Part shown: positions 34,401-43,578 of the stretch, in pieces
How positions within the stretch are numbered: position 1 is the stretch's first letter
Layout of the letters: the number at the start of each line of letters is the position of its first letter
Assembly (NCBI GenBank): GCA_947476045.1
Contig: CANJNZ010000020.1
Span: 1-62,874, forward strand
DNA: 62,874 nt
Reading direction: 5' to 3'
DNA from: Chthoniobacteraceae bacterium
GTDB taxonomy: Bacteria > Verrucomicrobiota > Verrucomicrobiia > Chthoniobacterales > Chthoniobacteraceae
Translations under genes and position numbers: made by a program
The notes under the pieces: generated by a model
What the model was told of the DNA's origin: nothing
Database searches by the model: none
What the model saw: the letters and a program-made list of their open reading frames with translations, nothing else

Positions 34401-36926
34401 ATGACTGAACTCGCACTGCCTGCCATCACCGCCCGCACTTTCACCCTGCCAAACGGCCTCGAACTCATCGTGCAGGAGGACGCATCTGCGCCCGTTGCGA
34501 GCGTGCAGGCGTGGGTGAAAACCGGGAGCATCCACGAAGGCGAATGGCTCGGCGCGGGGCTCTCGCACTTGCTGGAGCACATGCTTTTCAAAGGCACGCC
34601 GACTCGCGCATCGCAGGATTTCGCGCGCTCGGTGCAGGACCACGGCGGCTACATCAACGCCTACACGTCGTTCGACCGCACGGTGTATTGGATTGATGTC
34701 CCGGCGCGCGGCGTGGAGGCGTCGCTCGATTTGCTCGCCGATGCATTGATGAATTCCACGCTCCCCGCCGATGAGTTGGAAAAGGAGCGCGAGGTGATCC
34801 GCCGTGAGTTTGCGATGGGCGACGATGATCCCGATAGCGTTGCCGGGAAGCAAATCTTCGCCACCGCGTTCGCATCGCATCCGCTGAAGTATCCAGTCAT
34901 CGGCTATCTCGATGTCTTCAACCAAATCACGCGCGATGACCTCGTCGCCTACTACCGCGCCCGCTACGCGCCGAACAATGTCTTCTTCATCGTCGTCGGC
35001 GACGTGGATGCCGACGCCATCCACGCACAGCTCGCCGCGTTTTTTGAAAAGCACTCGCGCCGCGCTCTACCGGATGTGCTCGTGCCGCGTGAGCCTGCAC
35101 AGCTTGGCCAGCGCGAGAAACACAGCGAGTTTGAGACCGAGCTGACGCGCTTCGCCCTCGCGTGGCACGTGCCGGAAATCACACATCCCGATCTCCCCGC
35201 GCTCGATTTGCTCGCGACCGTCCTCGGCGGCGGACGCAGCGCGCCGCTCTACCGCCGCCTGCGCGATGAACTGAGCCTCGTCCACAGCATTGATGCATGG
35301 TGCTACACGCCCGCGAGCGCAGGGCTTTTCGGCGTGGATGCGATTCTCGATCCCGGCAAACGCGACGCTGTTCAGCGCGAAGTGCTCGCGCTCATCGCCG
35401 ACGTGCAGGACAACGGAGTCACCGTCGCCGAGTTGGAAAAAGCACGCCGCCAGTTTCTCTCCCACCAAATCAGCGCGCTCACCACGATGCGCGGCAAGGC
35501 CAGCGACCTCGGCACTAACTGGCTCTACGCACGCAGCCTTACTTTCACGCACGACTACTTAGCGGCTGCACAGCGCATCACGCCGGATGATCTCCGCCGT
35601 GTTGCCCGCGAATATTTCACGCCGAAAAACCTCACCATCTCTTCGCTGAACCCCAAGGGCGCGCCCGCCAGCAATGTCGCACGCGACGGCGCGAGCGTCG
35701 TAGGCGACACGCAGATGTTCACTTTGAAAAACGGACTGCGCTTGCTCGTCCGTGAAGATGCGCGCCTGCCGCTCGTTTCGATGGTCGCCACCTTTCAGGC
35801 CGGACTTCTCGCGGAGACGAGCGCGAACAACGGCATCACGCGCCTGCTCTCGCGCACGCTTTTGAAAGGAACGGTCACGCGCACCGCCGAGGAAATTGCC
35901 GAGGAGATCGAGTCAGTCGGCGGCAGCATCGGCAGCGAAGGCGGCAACAACTCAGTGAGCGTCAGTATGCGCGTTCTACAGCCTGACTTTGCACTCGGCC
36001 TCGACTTGTTCGCCGATGTGCTGCGTCACGCGACGTTTCCGGAAAAAGCCATCGCACGTGAAAAAGAAGCGCAGTTCGCCAGCATCAAGGCCGACGAGGA
36101 GGAGCCGACCAGCGTCGCGCGAAACCTACTGCGCGCCCGTTTGTTTGGCGCGCATCCCTTCGCGCTGCGTTCGCTCGGCACGCCGGATTCCGTGAGCGCC
36201 GTCACGCGCGACGATCTCATTGCCTGTCGTGACCGCGTCCTCTGCGGCGCAAACGGCGTCCTCGCCATCTTCGGCGCAGTGCGTGCGGGTGAGGTGAAAG
36301 CCCTCGTCGAGCGCGCACTCGATGCGCTGCCCGCTGGTGCTCCGCTTTTCCAAAATCTCCCGCAGCCCGCTCCACTCACCGAGTCGTGCGAGGTCGTGGA
36401 GGCAAAGCCCAAAGCGCAGGCCGTGCTCATGGTCGGTTTCCCCGGCGCGGATTTGTTTTCGCCCGACCGCCTCGCGCTGGAGTTGATGGACGAAGCATGC
36501 AGCGACCTCGGCTCGCGTTTGTTCAACCGCATCCGCGAGGAAATGGGCCTCGCCTACTTCGTCGGCAGCAGCAATTTCATGGGCCTCGCTCGTGGCGCGT
36601 TCTCTTTCTATCTCGGCACCGACCCCGCAAAGATCACCGAGGTGCGCGCCGCATTGAGCGACGAAATCGCCAAGCTCGCCGCCGACGGACTCAACGAAAG
36701 CGAACTCGCCCGTGCGAAGGAAAAACTCCTCGGCGCGCAGGCCATTCGCAATCAAAGCAACGACGCCCTCGCGTTCAGTTGCGCGCTCGACGAACTCTAC
36801 GGACTCGGCCACGCACACTACCATGAACTGCGCGAACGCGTGGATTCCGTGACGCTCGATCAAGTCCGCGAAGTCGCCCGTCGCTACTTCACGCAGGCGA
36901 GCGTCACCGCCATCGTGCGGCCATGA
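34401..36926 (+). CDS. M16-family zinc peptidase, fused N- and C-domain pair
   Basis: 841 residues, about twice the size of a single M16B subunit. The first half has the inverted zinc motif HLLEH (His56, Glu59, His60) with the downstream glutamate in EKEREVIRREFAM, plus FTLPNGLELIVQED. The second half (from about residue 440) repeats the fold (FTLKNGLRLLVRED) but has NGITRLLSRTL in place of HxxEH, so it is the non-catalytic partner domain, as in PqqL/YmxG pairs. No signal peptide is obvious from ATG 34401. It would degrade peptides. The next gene overlaps it by four bases. Confidence 0.92.
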   Translation: MTELALPAITARTFTLPNGLELIVQEDASAPVASVQAWVKTGSIHEGEWLGAGLSHLLEHMLFKGTPTRASQDFARSVQDHGGYINAYTSFDRTVYWIDVPARGVEASLDLLADALMNSTLPADELEKEREVIRREFAMGDDDPDSVAGKQIFATAFASHPLKYPVIGYLDVFNQITRDDLVAYYRARYAPNNVFFIVVGDVDADAIHAQLAAFFEKHSRRALPDVLVPREPAQLGQREKHSEFETELTRFALAWHVPEITHPDLPALDLLATVLGGGRSAPLYRRLRDELSLVHSIDAWCYTPASAGLFGVDAILDPGKRDAVQREVLALIADVQDNGVTVAELEKARRQFLSHQISALTTMRGKASDLGTNWLYARSLTFTHDYLAAAQRITPDDLRRVAREYFTPKNLTISSLNPKGAPASNVARDGASVVGDTQMFTLKNGLRLLVREDARLPLVSMVATFQAGLLAETSANNGITRLLSRTLLKGTVTRTAEEIAEEIESVGGSIGSEGGNNSVSVSMRVLQPDFALGLDLFADVLRHATFPEKAIAREKEAQFASIKADEEEPTSVARNLLRARLFGAHPFALRSLGTPDSVSAVTRDDLIACRDRVLCGANGVLAIFGAVRAGEVKALVERALDALPAGAPLFQNLPQPAPLTESCEVVEAKPKAQAVLMVGFPGADLFSPDRLALELMDEACSDLGSRLFNRIREEMGLAYFVGSSNFMGLARGAFSFYLGTDPAKITEVRAALSDEIAKLAADGLNESELARAKEKLLGAQAIRNQSNDALAFSCALDELYGLGHAHYHELRERVDSVTLDQVREVARRYFTQASVTAIVRP

Positions 36927-37954
36927 GCGACTTCGCGCAGACCGGGCTCATCACCACGCTCCAGCGGCTGAACGACAGCCACCTCGACGCACTGGAGACC
37001 GAGCTGTGCGCGCTCGCAGTTCAGCGTCCCATCGCGCTCGTGCTCCCGTGTCACGCGGCGGAATTGGAACGCCCCGCGCTCGCACACATCGTCGCGGAAC
37101 TCTCCGGCGCGAAATGGATCCACGAAATCGTCGTCAGCATGAACGGCCCCGACGAAACCGCACACGCGAGGGCAGGGGAGTTTTTCGCCCGCCTGCCGCA
37201 GCGCGTGCGCGTGCTTTGGAACAACCCTTCTGGCGAATCCTCTGCGCCCCGCGCAGGAAAGGGAGCCAATGTTGCCGCAGCGTTCCGCCTGCTTGGCGGG
37301 GAAAATGACGCCGCCATTTTTGCCACGCAGGATTGCGATGTCGCCAGCTTCCGCCGTCAGGATTTGGCGCGTCTCTGCTACGCCGTCGCGCAGCCGCAAT
37401 TCGGCTACGCATTTGCCAAGGCCTACTACTCCCGCGTCACGGATCGCCTGTATGGACGCGTTACGCGCCTCTTTCTCGCGCCGCTGCTCCATGCGTGCGT
37501 GCGCGTCGCCGGGCATCATCCGCTTTTGGATTTCCTGCTCAGCTTCCGCTATCCGCTCGCTGGCGAAATAGCCCTCACCCGCGAAGTCGCCGCCGCCCTT
37601 CCCATCGCGCCCGGCTGGGGCCTCGAAGTGGCCATGCTTTGCGACGTCTTCCGCCACCTCGATCCGCGCACTGTTTGTCAGGTGGACGGCGGCCCCGGCT
37701 ACGACCACAAGCACCAACCCGCCGCCACCGCCCTCGCCGACATGGCCGCCGAGATCGCCGCCGAACTTTTCCGCCAGCTCGCCGCCGAGGGCATGCCGCA
37801 GACCGCCGACTTCCGCGCCGCCATCGCCGCCGCCTACCAGCGCGAAGCCGCCCTCGCCCTCCGCCGCTCCGCCGCCCTCGCAAAAATGAACGCCCTCCCC
37901 TTCGACGAACCCGCCGAGCGCGAAATAGTCACCGCCTTCGCTGCAAAGTTGTAG
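36923..37954 (+). CDS. gpgS: Glucosyl-3-phosphoglycerate synthase-like glycosyltransferase
   Basis: 343 residues. A GT2/GT81-type fold with N-terminal IALVLPCHAAELERPAL, a metal-binding QDCDV around residue 138 (DXD-like) and the stretch AKAYYSRVTDRLYGRVTRLFLAPLL, which I recognise from GpgS enzymes. Further on, the acceptor-site loop GWGLEVAMLCDV and a QVDGGPGYDHKHQ pattern match. GpgS transfers glucose from an NDP-glucose to 3-phosphoglycerate, the first step to glucosylglycerate, a compatible solute. The next gene is gpmI, which acts on the same acceptor. A mannosyl-3-phosphoglycerate synthase is the main alternative; no phosphatase gene (gpgP) is visible. Confidence 0.78.
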   Translation: MSDFAQTGLITTLQRLNDSHLDALETELCALAVQRPIALVLPCHAAELERPALAHIVAELSGAKWIHEIVVSMNGPDETAHARAGEFFARLPQRVRVLWNNPSGESSAPRAGKGANVAAAFRLLGGENDAAIFATQDCDVASFRRQDLARLCYAVAQPQFGYAFAKAYYSRVTDRLYGRVTRLFLAPLLHACVRVAGHHPLLDFLLSFRYPLAGEIALTREVAAALPIAPGWGLEVAMLCDVFRHLDPRTVCQVDGGPGYDHKHQPAATALADMAAEIAAELFRQLAAEGMPQTADFRAAIAAAYQREAALALRRSAALAKMNALPFDEPAEREIVTAFAAKL

Positions 37955-37996
37955 CGGCTTGCGTCGTGGCGTGTGTCTGCTTTTCTCCACGGTCTC

Positions 37997-39595
37997 ATGG
38001 CTAAGAAACCTGTTGTTCTGATTATTCGCGATGGATGGGGTGTGAATCCCGGAGGTCGCGCGAAGGCGGTGGAGAATGGCGACGCGACGTTGCTGGCGCG
38101 CACTCCGTTTCACGATGAACTTTATGCGCGGTATCCGCAGTCGCGTCTCTCGGCGAGCGGGATGGATGTGGGGCTGCCGGACGGGCAGATGGGGAATAGC
38201 GAGGTCGGCCATCTCAATCTCGGCGCGGGGCGTGTTGTTTATCAGGACCTCACGCGGATCAATAAGGCGATTCTCGATGGAGAGTTTGCGACGAATGCGG
38301 TGTTGGCGGAGGCTTTCGCGAAGGCCTCCGCGCCGCGCGCGGACGGGACACGGGCGCGGTTGCATTTGCTCGGGCTGGTGAGCGATGGCGGTGTGCATTC
38401 GCATCAAGAGCATCTCATCGCGCTGTGCAAGGCGGCGACGGCGGCGGGTGTGAAGGACATTCTCATCCACGCGATCACCGATGGGCGCGACACTTCGCCG
38501 AAGAGCGGTGTGGATTCGCTTGCCGATGTGGAGAAGGGGATCGCCGGGACTGCGGCGAAGGTGGCGACGGTGATCGGGCGCTACTACGCGATGGATCGCG
38601 ACAAACGCTGGGAGCGCAACAAGCTGGCGTGGGATGCCATCGTGCTCGGACGCGGGCCGGTGAGCACTGCGACGCCGAGCGAGGCGATTCGCGCTGCGTA
38701 TCCGGCGGACCCGCGCGGCGACGAATTTCTCCAGCCGATCATTTTCTCCCACGCGAACGAGCAGCGGATGCGCGATGGCGATGTGGTGCTGTGGTTCAAT
38801 TTCCGCGCCGACCGCGCACGCCAGCTCACCGAGGCGTTCATGGACCCGGCGTTCAGCGGCTTCGCGACCGAGGGCAAGCCGAAGCTCGCGGGCTACTACA
38901 CGCTTACGGAATACAAGGAGACTTACGCGGCGCTCGGCGTGAAGCCGGTGTTCCTGCCGGAGAGCATGGACAATTTGCTCGGCGGTGTCGTCGCCAGCGC
39001 GGGACTGAAGCAACTGCGCGCGGCGGAGACGGAGAAGTTCCCGCACGTGACTTTCTTTTTCAACGGCGGCAGCGATACGCCGTTCGAGGGCGAGTCGCGC
39101 TACCTCACGCTGAGTCCGAAAAACTACAGCAAGGACGGAAAGGAAGCGCCGCTGCCGACTTACGATCTCATGCCGCAGATGAGCGCGCCGGATCTCGCAT
39201 TTGAAGTGCGGAGGAGGCTGGAGGATTTCGATCTCGTGATCGTGAACTTCGCGAACCCCGACATGGTCGGGCACACGGGCGTCGTCAAGGCGGGCATCCA
39301 CGCGGTGGAGACGATTGATGTCGCGTGCAGGCTGCTCGTCGAGCGCACTCTGGAACTCGGCGGCAAACTCCTGCTCACTGCCGATCACGGCAACTGTGAG
39401 CTGATGCGCAACCCCGACGGTTCGCCGAACACCGCGCACACGACGAACCTCGTCCAGTTCATCTACGTCGCCGCCGACGCTGCAAATGTGACGCTCGAAA
39501 ACGGCATGCTCGCCGATGTCGCGCCGACGCTGCTCGATTTGCTCGGTGTCGCAAAGCCGAAGGAAATGACGGGCCGCTCGCTCGTGAAGCGGTAG
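37997..39595 (+). CDS. gpmI: 2,3-bisphosphoglycerate-independent phosphoglycerate mutase
   Basis: 532 residues; interconverts 3- and 2-phosphoglycerate in glycolysis and gluconeogenesis using two manganese ions. It belongs to the alkaline-phosphatase superfamily: metal ligand in LIIRDGWGVNP (Asp12), phosphoserine nucleophile in MGNSEVGHLNLGAG (Ser68), DGRDTSPKSG, and the C-terminal ligands NFANPDMVGHTG and LTADHGNCELM. ATG 37997 is preferred to an upstream alternative start eight codons away. The stop codon overlaps the left end of a palindromic repeat element. Confidence 0.96.
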   Translation: MAKKPVVLIIRDGWGVNPGGRAKAVENGDATLLARTPFHDELYARYPQSRLSASGMDVGLPDGQMGNSEVGHLNLGAGRVVYQDLTRINKAILDGEFATNAVLAEAFAKASAPRADGTRARLHLLGLVSDGGVHSHQEHLIALCKAATAAGVKDILIHAITDGRDTSPKSGVDSLADVEKGIAGTAAKVATVIGRYYAMDRDKRWERNKLAWDAIVLGRGPVSTATPSEAIRAAYPADPRGDEFLQPIIFSHANEQRMRDGDVVLWFNFRADRARQLTEAFMDPAFSGFATEGKPKLAGYYTLTEYKETYAALGVKPVFLPESMDNLLGGVVASAGLKQLRAAETEKFPHVTFFFNGGSDTPFEGESRYLTLSPKNYSKDGKEAPLPTYDLMPQMSAPDLAFEVRRRLEDFDLVIVNFANPDMVGHTGVVKAGIHAVETIDVACRLLVERTLELGGKLLLTADHGNCELMRNPDGSPNTAHTTNLVQFIYVAADAANVTLENGMLADVAPTLLDLLGVAKPKEMTGRSLVKR

Positions 39596-39799
39596 TGGCA
39601 CAGTCGTCCCGGCTGTGGGGATTGCGGCAGCGCTTGCGCAAGGAGCGGCGACATTCCTGTCGCCGTTGATGTTTGCGCGCAGCGCCTGGTCTGCCGAGCG
39701 GGGCGCTTGAAAGTTTGTGCTTCGCATTTGGAGATCGGCGACAGGAATGTCGCCGCTCCTTGAAGTCCGCGATCTTCACAGGCAGGATGCCTGTGCCAC
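39595..39799. repeat. Compound palindromic intergenic element (REPIN/MITE-like)
   Basis: Two nested inverted repeats. The inner arms (39640-39665 and 39736-39761) are perfect 26-base reverse complements, and each arm is itself a hairpin (CGGCGACA-TTCC-TGTCGCCG). The outer arms (39595-39622 and 39772-39799) match at 22 of 28 positions, with perfect nine-base ends GTGGCACAG / CTGTGCCAC; the right one is also a hairpin (CACAGGCA-GGA-TGCCTGTG). A 70-base core separates the inner arms. The element lies between converging gpmI and tex. No transposase is encoded, so mobilisation would need a RAYT or similar enzyme elsewhere. Confidence 0.85.
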
Positions 39800-39803
39800 C
39801 ACG

Positions 39804-42083
39804 CTACTTTTTCTGCTGCGCGAGGGTGAACCAGTCCACGGCACCACCGCTGTTGCCGCCGCCCGTGTGTTTGGCGACGTCGCGTTTGCCGGCTTCTGGG
39901 CGTTTTTCGCCGGGCTTGCGCTGTGCTTCGACGGTGGCGTTGGATTTCATCGAAAGGGCGATGCGCTTTCGCGGAATATCCACTTCCACGATGGTGACGT
40001 TCACTTTCTGCCCGGGCTTCACGACCTCGGCGGGGTTGCTCACGAAGTTGTCGGAGAGTTGGCTGATGTGGACGAGACCGTCCTGATGCACGCCGACGTC
40101 CACGAAAGCGCCGAACGCGGTGACGTTGGTGACGATGCCGGGCAGCTTCATGCCGGGCTTTAGGTCGTTCATCGTGTGGACGGTTTCGTTGAATTGAAAC
40201 GCCTCGAACTGCTGGCGCGGATCGCGTCCGGGCTTGGCGAGTTCTTTTAAGATGTCGCTGAGCGTGGGCAGGCCGACTTCTTCGCTGACGTATTTTTTCA
40301 AATCGAGCTTCGCGCGCTTGGTGCCGTCGGCAATGAGTTCGTCCACGGAACTGCCGGTGTCCTTCGCCATGCGCTCGACGAGTTCGTAGCGCTCGGGGTG
40401 GACGGCGGAGCTGTCGAGCGGATGCTCCGCGCCGCGAATGCGGAGGAAGCCGGCGGCCTGCTCGTAGGCTTTCGGACCGAGGCCGGTGACTTTGAGCAAT
40501 TCTTTGCGCGACTTGAATGCGCCGTTTTCGTCGCGATGGGCGACGATGTTGGCGGCGACACGCGCGTTGAGGCCGGAGACGTAGGCGAGCAGGTTTTTGC
40601 TGGCTGTGTTGAGTTCGACGCCGACGTTATTTACGCACGAGACGACGACGTCATCGAGCTGGCGCTTGAGCGCGCTTTGATCCACGTCGTGCTGATACTG
40701 GCCGACGCCGATGCTCTTCGGGTCCAGCTTCACCAGCTCGGCGAGCGGGTCCATCAAGCGCCGCCCGATGCTGACCGCGCCGCGCACGGTGATGTCCTTG
40801 TCGGGAAATTCTTCGCGCGCCACTTCGCTCGCGGAGTAAATCGAGGCACCGCTTTCATTCACCATCACGACGGGGATGGACGAAGGCAGCTTGAGCGTGC
40901 GGATGAAGGATTCGGTTTCGCGCGATGCGGTGCCGTTGCCGATGGCGATGGCTTCGACGTTGAATTTCTGAATCGCCGCCTTCACGAGCCGCGTCGCCAT
41001 GTCCGTCTCGCGCTCGGGGAAGATCACGTCGTTGCCGATGAGTTTGCCCTGTTTGTCGAGGAGCACGACTTTGCAGCCGGTGCGGAAGCCCGGATCAATC
41101 GCGAGCACGGCGCGCTGGCCGAGCGGTGCGGCGAGCAGGAGTTCGCGGAGGTTTTGCGCGAAGACGCGGATGGCTTCCTCGTCGGCTTTCTTTTTGAAAG
41201 CGACGCGCGCTTCGCCCTCCATCGCGAAACCGAGCAGGCGTTTCTGGCAGTCGTGTGCGGCCTCGCGCACCTGCATCGCTGCGGGTGATTTGCCTTTTAC
41301 GAAGATGGATTCCAACAGCGAGACAGCCTCGTTTTCATCCGGCGTGAGTCGGCACAAGAGGAAACCCTCGGCTTCGCCACGTCGCATCGCGAGCACGCGG
41401 TGCGATGGCGCGGCGGCGGCGGGTTCGTTCCAGTCGAAGTAGTCTTTGAATTTCGCGCCTTCCTCTTCCTTCCCGCTGAGCACTTTCGATTTCAGCACGC
41501 CTTTCTCCATGTAAAGCGAACGCATCCGCGCGCGGGCGGTGGCGTCCTCCGAGATGCGCTCGGCGACGATGTCGCGCGCTCCGGCGAGAGCCTCCTCCGG
41601 GTTCTCGAATTTCCCCGCCTTGTCATCGAGCTGCCATTCGCGGCCTACGTATTCGCGCGCGGCGGCCTGCACATCGAGCGAGGCGTCCTGCGCCCACAGC
41701 AACTCTGCGAGCGGCTCCAATCCTTTGTCCTTTGCCATCGTCGCGCGCGTGCGCTTCTTCGGGCGGAAAGGCGCGTAGATGTCTTCGAGCGTGTTCATCG
41801 TCTCGGCGGCGGCGATTTTCGCGGCGAGAATTTCCGTGAGCAGCTTGCGCTCGTTGAGCGAAGCGACGATGCTGTCGCGGCGCTTGTCGAGTTCCTCCAA
41901 CTGCTCCAACCGGTCGCGGATGCCCATGATTTTCACTTCGTCGAGTTCGCCAGTGCGTTCCTTGCGATAGCGGGCGATGAAGGGCACCGTGCCGCCTTCC
42001 TCCAGCAGCACAGCGGTGGCTGCAACTTGACGAGGTTGAATGGCGAGTTCGGCGGCAATCTTGACGATGTATTTTTCGAGCAT
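39804..42083 (-). CDS. tex: Tex-family RNA-binding transcription accessory protein
   Basis: 759 residues. Start at ATG 42083, where the conserved Tex opening begins (LEKYIVKIAAELAIQPRQVAATAVLLEEGGTVPFIARYRKE). A YqgF/RuvC-like nuclease-fold domain (VLAIDPGFRTGCKVVLLDKQGKL), helix-hairpin-helix repeats (LKVTGLGPKAYEQAAGFLRI) and a C-terminal S1 RNA-binding domain (GIVTNVTAFGAFVDVGVHQDGLVHISQLS) appear in the expected order, then a charged tail. Tex proteins bind nucleic acids and affect transcription and stress tolerance; the exact role is unclear. Length agrees with the family (about 750-790). Confidence 0.96.
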   Translation of the reverse strand: MLEKYIVKIAAELAIQPRQVAATAVLLEEGGTVPFIARYRKERTGELDEVKIMGIRDRLEQLEELDKRRDSIVASLNERKLLTEILAAKIAAAETMNTLEDIYAPFRPKKRTRATMAKDKGLEPLAELLWAQDASLDVQAAAREYVGREWQLDDKAGKFENPEEALAGARDIVAERISEDATARARMRSLYMEKGVLKSKVLSGKEEEGAKFKDYFDWNEPAAAAPSHRVLAMRRGEAEGFLLCRLTPDENEAVSLLESIFVKGKSPAAMQVREAAHDCQKRLLGFAMEGEARVAFKKKADEEAIRVFAQNLRELLLAAPLGQRAVLAIDPGFRTGCKVVLLDKQGKLIGNDVIFPERETDMATRLVKAAIQKFNVEAIAIGNGTASRETESFIRTLKLPSSIPVVMVNESGASIYSASEVAREEFPDKDITVRGAVSIGRRLMDPLAELVKLDPKSIGVGQYQHDVDQSALKRQLDDVVVSCVNNVGVELNTASKNLLAYVSGLNARVAANIVAHRDENGAFKSRKELLKVTGLGPKAYEQAAGFLRIRGAEHPLDSSAVHPERYELVERMAKDTGSSVDELIADGTKRAKLDLKKYVSEEVGLPTLSDILKELAKPGRDPRQQFEAFQFNETVHTMNDLKPGMKLPGIVTNVTAFGAFVDVGVHQDGLVHISQLSDNFVSNPAEVVKPGQKVNVTIVEVDIPRKRIALSMKSNATVEAQRKPGEKRPEAGKRDVAKHTGGGNSGGAVDWFTLAQQKK

Positions 42084-42136
42084 TGGAAAAGAGCGCGCAT
42101 CGTGCAAACGCGCAGGCGCGGTGCAATCGGGAACTG

Positions 42137-42586
42137 CTACGCGGGGCGTTTTTCTGTCTCCAGTTCGAGCAGCTTCGTCTTCCACGGGAGTCCGCAGGCG
42201 AAGCCACCGAGCCCCACGCTCGCGAGGACGCGATGGCAGGGGACGATGAGCAGAAGTTTATTCGTGGCGCAGGCCTGGCCCACGGCGCGTGCTGCGCGGG
42301 CGCTTCCGGCGGCCACGGCGAGTTCGGAATAGGTGAGCGCGGAACCCCACGGGATTTTGCGCATCCGCTGGCGCACTTTTTTCACGAACGGTGCGCTGTC
42401 CATGGCGATGGGAAATTTCTCCAACTGCGCGAGAACACCGGAGAGCGCGGCGGAGTCGAGACCTTCCGGGATTCGCTTGGGCAGCGTGACGGAATGGAGG
42501 GTGCCGTCTTCATCCAACTCGATGGTGACTGCGAGCGGGCCGCTGCGCAGTTCGGATTTTTTCAAGCGTGGAAGAGATTTCGCCAT
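42137..42586 (-). CDS. ogt: Methylated-DNA--protein-cysteine methyltransferase family (Ogt/AGT)
   Basis: 149 residues. The C-terminal AGT domain contains the methyl-acceptor motif IVPCHRVL (Cys117) preceded by PWGSALTYSELAVAAGSARAARAVGQACATN, the helix-turn-helix with arginine finger. It then has GLGGFACGLPWKTKLLELE. It removes O6-alkyl groups from guanine in a suicide reaction. The N-terminal RNase H-like domain is reduced (about 60 residues), so the protein is shorter than typical Ogt (about 170). The start lies inside the end of the upstream coiled-coil gene (25-base overlap). Confidence 0.92.
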   Translation of the reverse strand: MAKSLPRLKKSELRSGPLAVTIELDEDGTLHSVTLPKRIPEGLDSAALSGVLAQLEKFPIAMDSAPFVKKVRQRMRKIPWGSALTYSELAVAAGSARAARAVGQACATNKLLLIVPCHRVLASVGLGGFACGLPWKTKLLELETEKRPA

Positions 42587-42921
42587 GTGTAGTAGGCGAC
42601 AACGCCAAGTGTGATGAGGAGTGCGAAGGTGAGGAGGGGAGCCTTGCTGCGCTCGCTGCGCAGAGTGACGTGCTTGCTGGGCTTCGATTTTACGAGGTCG
42701 TAGCGAAAATCCACGGGGCCTTGCAAGTGGACGGGACGGCGGTAGGTGTTGATGATTTCCTGCTGCTCGCGTTTCTGCGCGGCGTTTTTCATCTCGGGTG
42801 CTTTTTGGAGAAACTGGCGGGTCTGGCTGATCTCGGCTTTGAGCTTTTCAGCTTTAAGTTCGAGGTCGGTCTTTTTTTTGTGAAGTGGTGTGTTGCTGTT
42901 GCGGTCGGTTGGGCGAGGCAT
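42562..42921 (-). CDS. Small C-tail-anchored coiled-coil protein, unknown function
   Basis: 119 residues. The N-terminus is charged and predicted coiled coil (KKKTDLELKAEKLKAEISQ). A motif-like middle follows (RRPVHLQGPVDFRYDLVKSK), then one membrane helix near the C-terminus (APLLTFALLITLGVVAYYTW) and a five-residue tail (RNLFHA). The topology is that of a tail-anchored protein, N-terminus inside. No family recognised. It starts 3 bases after the stop of another tail-anchored coiled-coil gene (42925-43539), implying they work together. Confidence 0.68.
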   Translation of the reverse strand: MPRPTDRNSNTPLHKKKTDLELKAEKLKAEISQTRQFLQKAPEMKNAAQKREQQEIINTYRRPVHLQGPVDFRYDLVKSKPSKHVTLRSERSKAPLLTFALLITLGVVAYYTWRNLFHA

Positions 42922-42924
42922 GGG

Positions 42925-43539
42925 CTATTTGCCGGGCATCCGGCTGACGATGACGATTAGGGCGATGAGTCCGAAAATGATGAGTGGGAGCGAGAAGGCG
43001 ACGCCGATTTTCAGCCATCCGATAAAGTCCTTGGAATCGCCAGCGCCACCATCGGCGATATAACCGCCATCGTGCGCGCTGGTGTCGTGCTCGGGCATTG
43101 CGGCGATGCGTGGGTAGGATTTGGTGAACTCCGAGCGTGCGTCGTCCACTGCTGCGAGTGCGCGGGTGAGTTCCTTGTTGATGTCCATGCCGTCCCACGC
43201 CTTCGGATTAATCGAGTCGAGTGTGTCGAGGTGGAGGGCGTAATTTCCGTCAATGATTTGCAGCATTTCCACGCGCTTGTTGGCGTCGTGGATTTCGCGT
43301 TCGAGGATGACCCGCGCGCGTGTGAGTTTGTCCACGAGTTCGGTCTTGCCCGTGTTGAAAGTCTCCTGCCGGCGGCTCAGTTCCTCGAGTTCGCGCTTCT
43401 GGCGCTCGACGACTTCAAGCTGACGCTTGAGCTGTTGCTCGTGGGCTTCGGCTAGATGGACTTTTTCGTCAAGATGTTCGGTGCTCAGTGGGTCTCCTTC
43501 GGGAAGATCTAAAAGTTGATCGCGTGGTCTTTCGGGCAT
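42925..43539 (-). CDS. C-tail-anchored coiled-coil protein, unknown function
   Basis: 204 residues. Residues ~20-110 form a long heptad-like coiled coil (HLAEAHEQQLKRQLEVVE and KLTRARVILEREIHDANKR). A region with WDGMDINKELTRALAAVDDARSEF follows, then an acidic Gly/Asp-rich linker. One C-terminal membrane helix (ASLPLIIFGLIALIVIVS-like: GVAFSLPLIIFGLIALIVIV) ends in SRMPGK. No signal peptide or enzyme motif. Paired with the next tail-anchored gene and lying 39 bases after the ABC-2-type permease on the same strand; a membrane complex is plausible but unproven. Confidence 0.7.
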   Translation of the reverse strand: MPERPRDQLLDLPEGDPLSTEHLDEKVHLAEAHEQQLKRQLEVVERQKRELEELSRRQETFNTGKTELVDKLTRARVILEREIHDANKRVEMLQIIDGNYALHLDTLDSINPKAWDGMDINKELTRALAAVDDARSEFTKSYPRIAAMPEHDTSAHDGGYIADGGAGDSKDFIGWLKIGVAFSLPLIIFGLIALIVIVSRMPGK

Positions 43540-43578
43540 GGCGGCGGTGCTACGCTCCCGCTTTTAATGATCTCCTGC

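Noticed and set aside
32208-35054. Long minus-strand open frame (948 codons) opposite malQ and the M16 peptidase
   Set aside because: It is His/Arg/Ala-rich with no domain, while the plus strand encodes complete GH77 and M16 proteins with catalytic motifs. It arises from high-GC codon usage.
36884-39727. Minus-strand open frame (947 codons) opposite gpgS and gpmI
   Set aside because: Low-complexity Arg/Ala composition and fully covered by two recognisable enzymes on the other strand.
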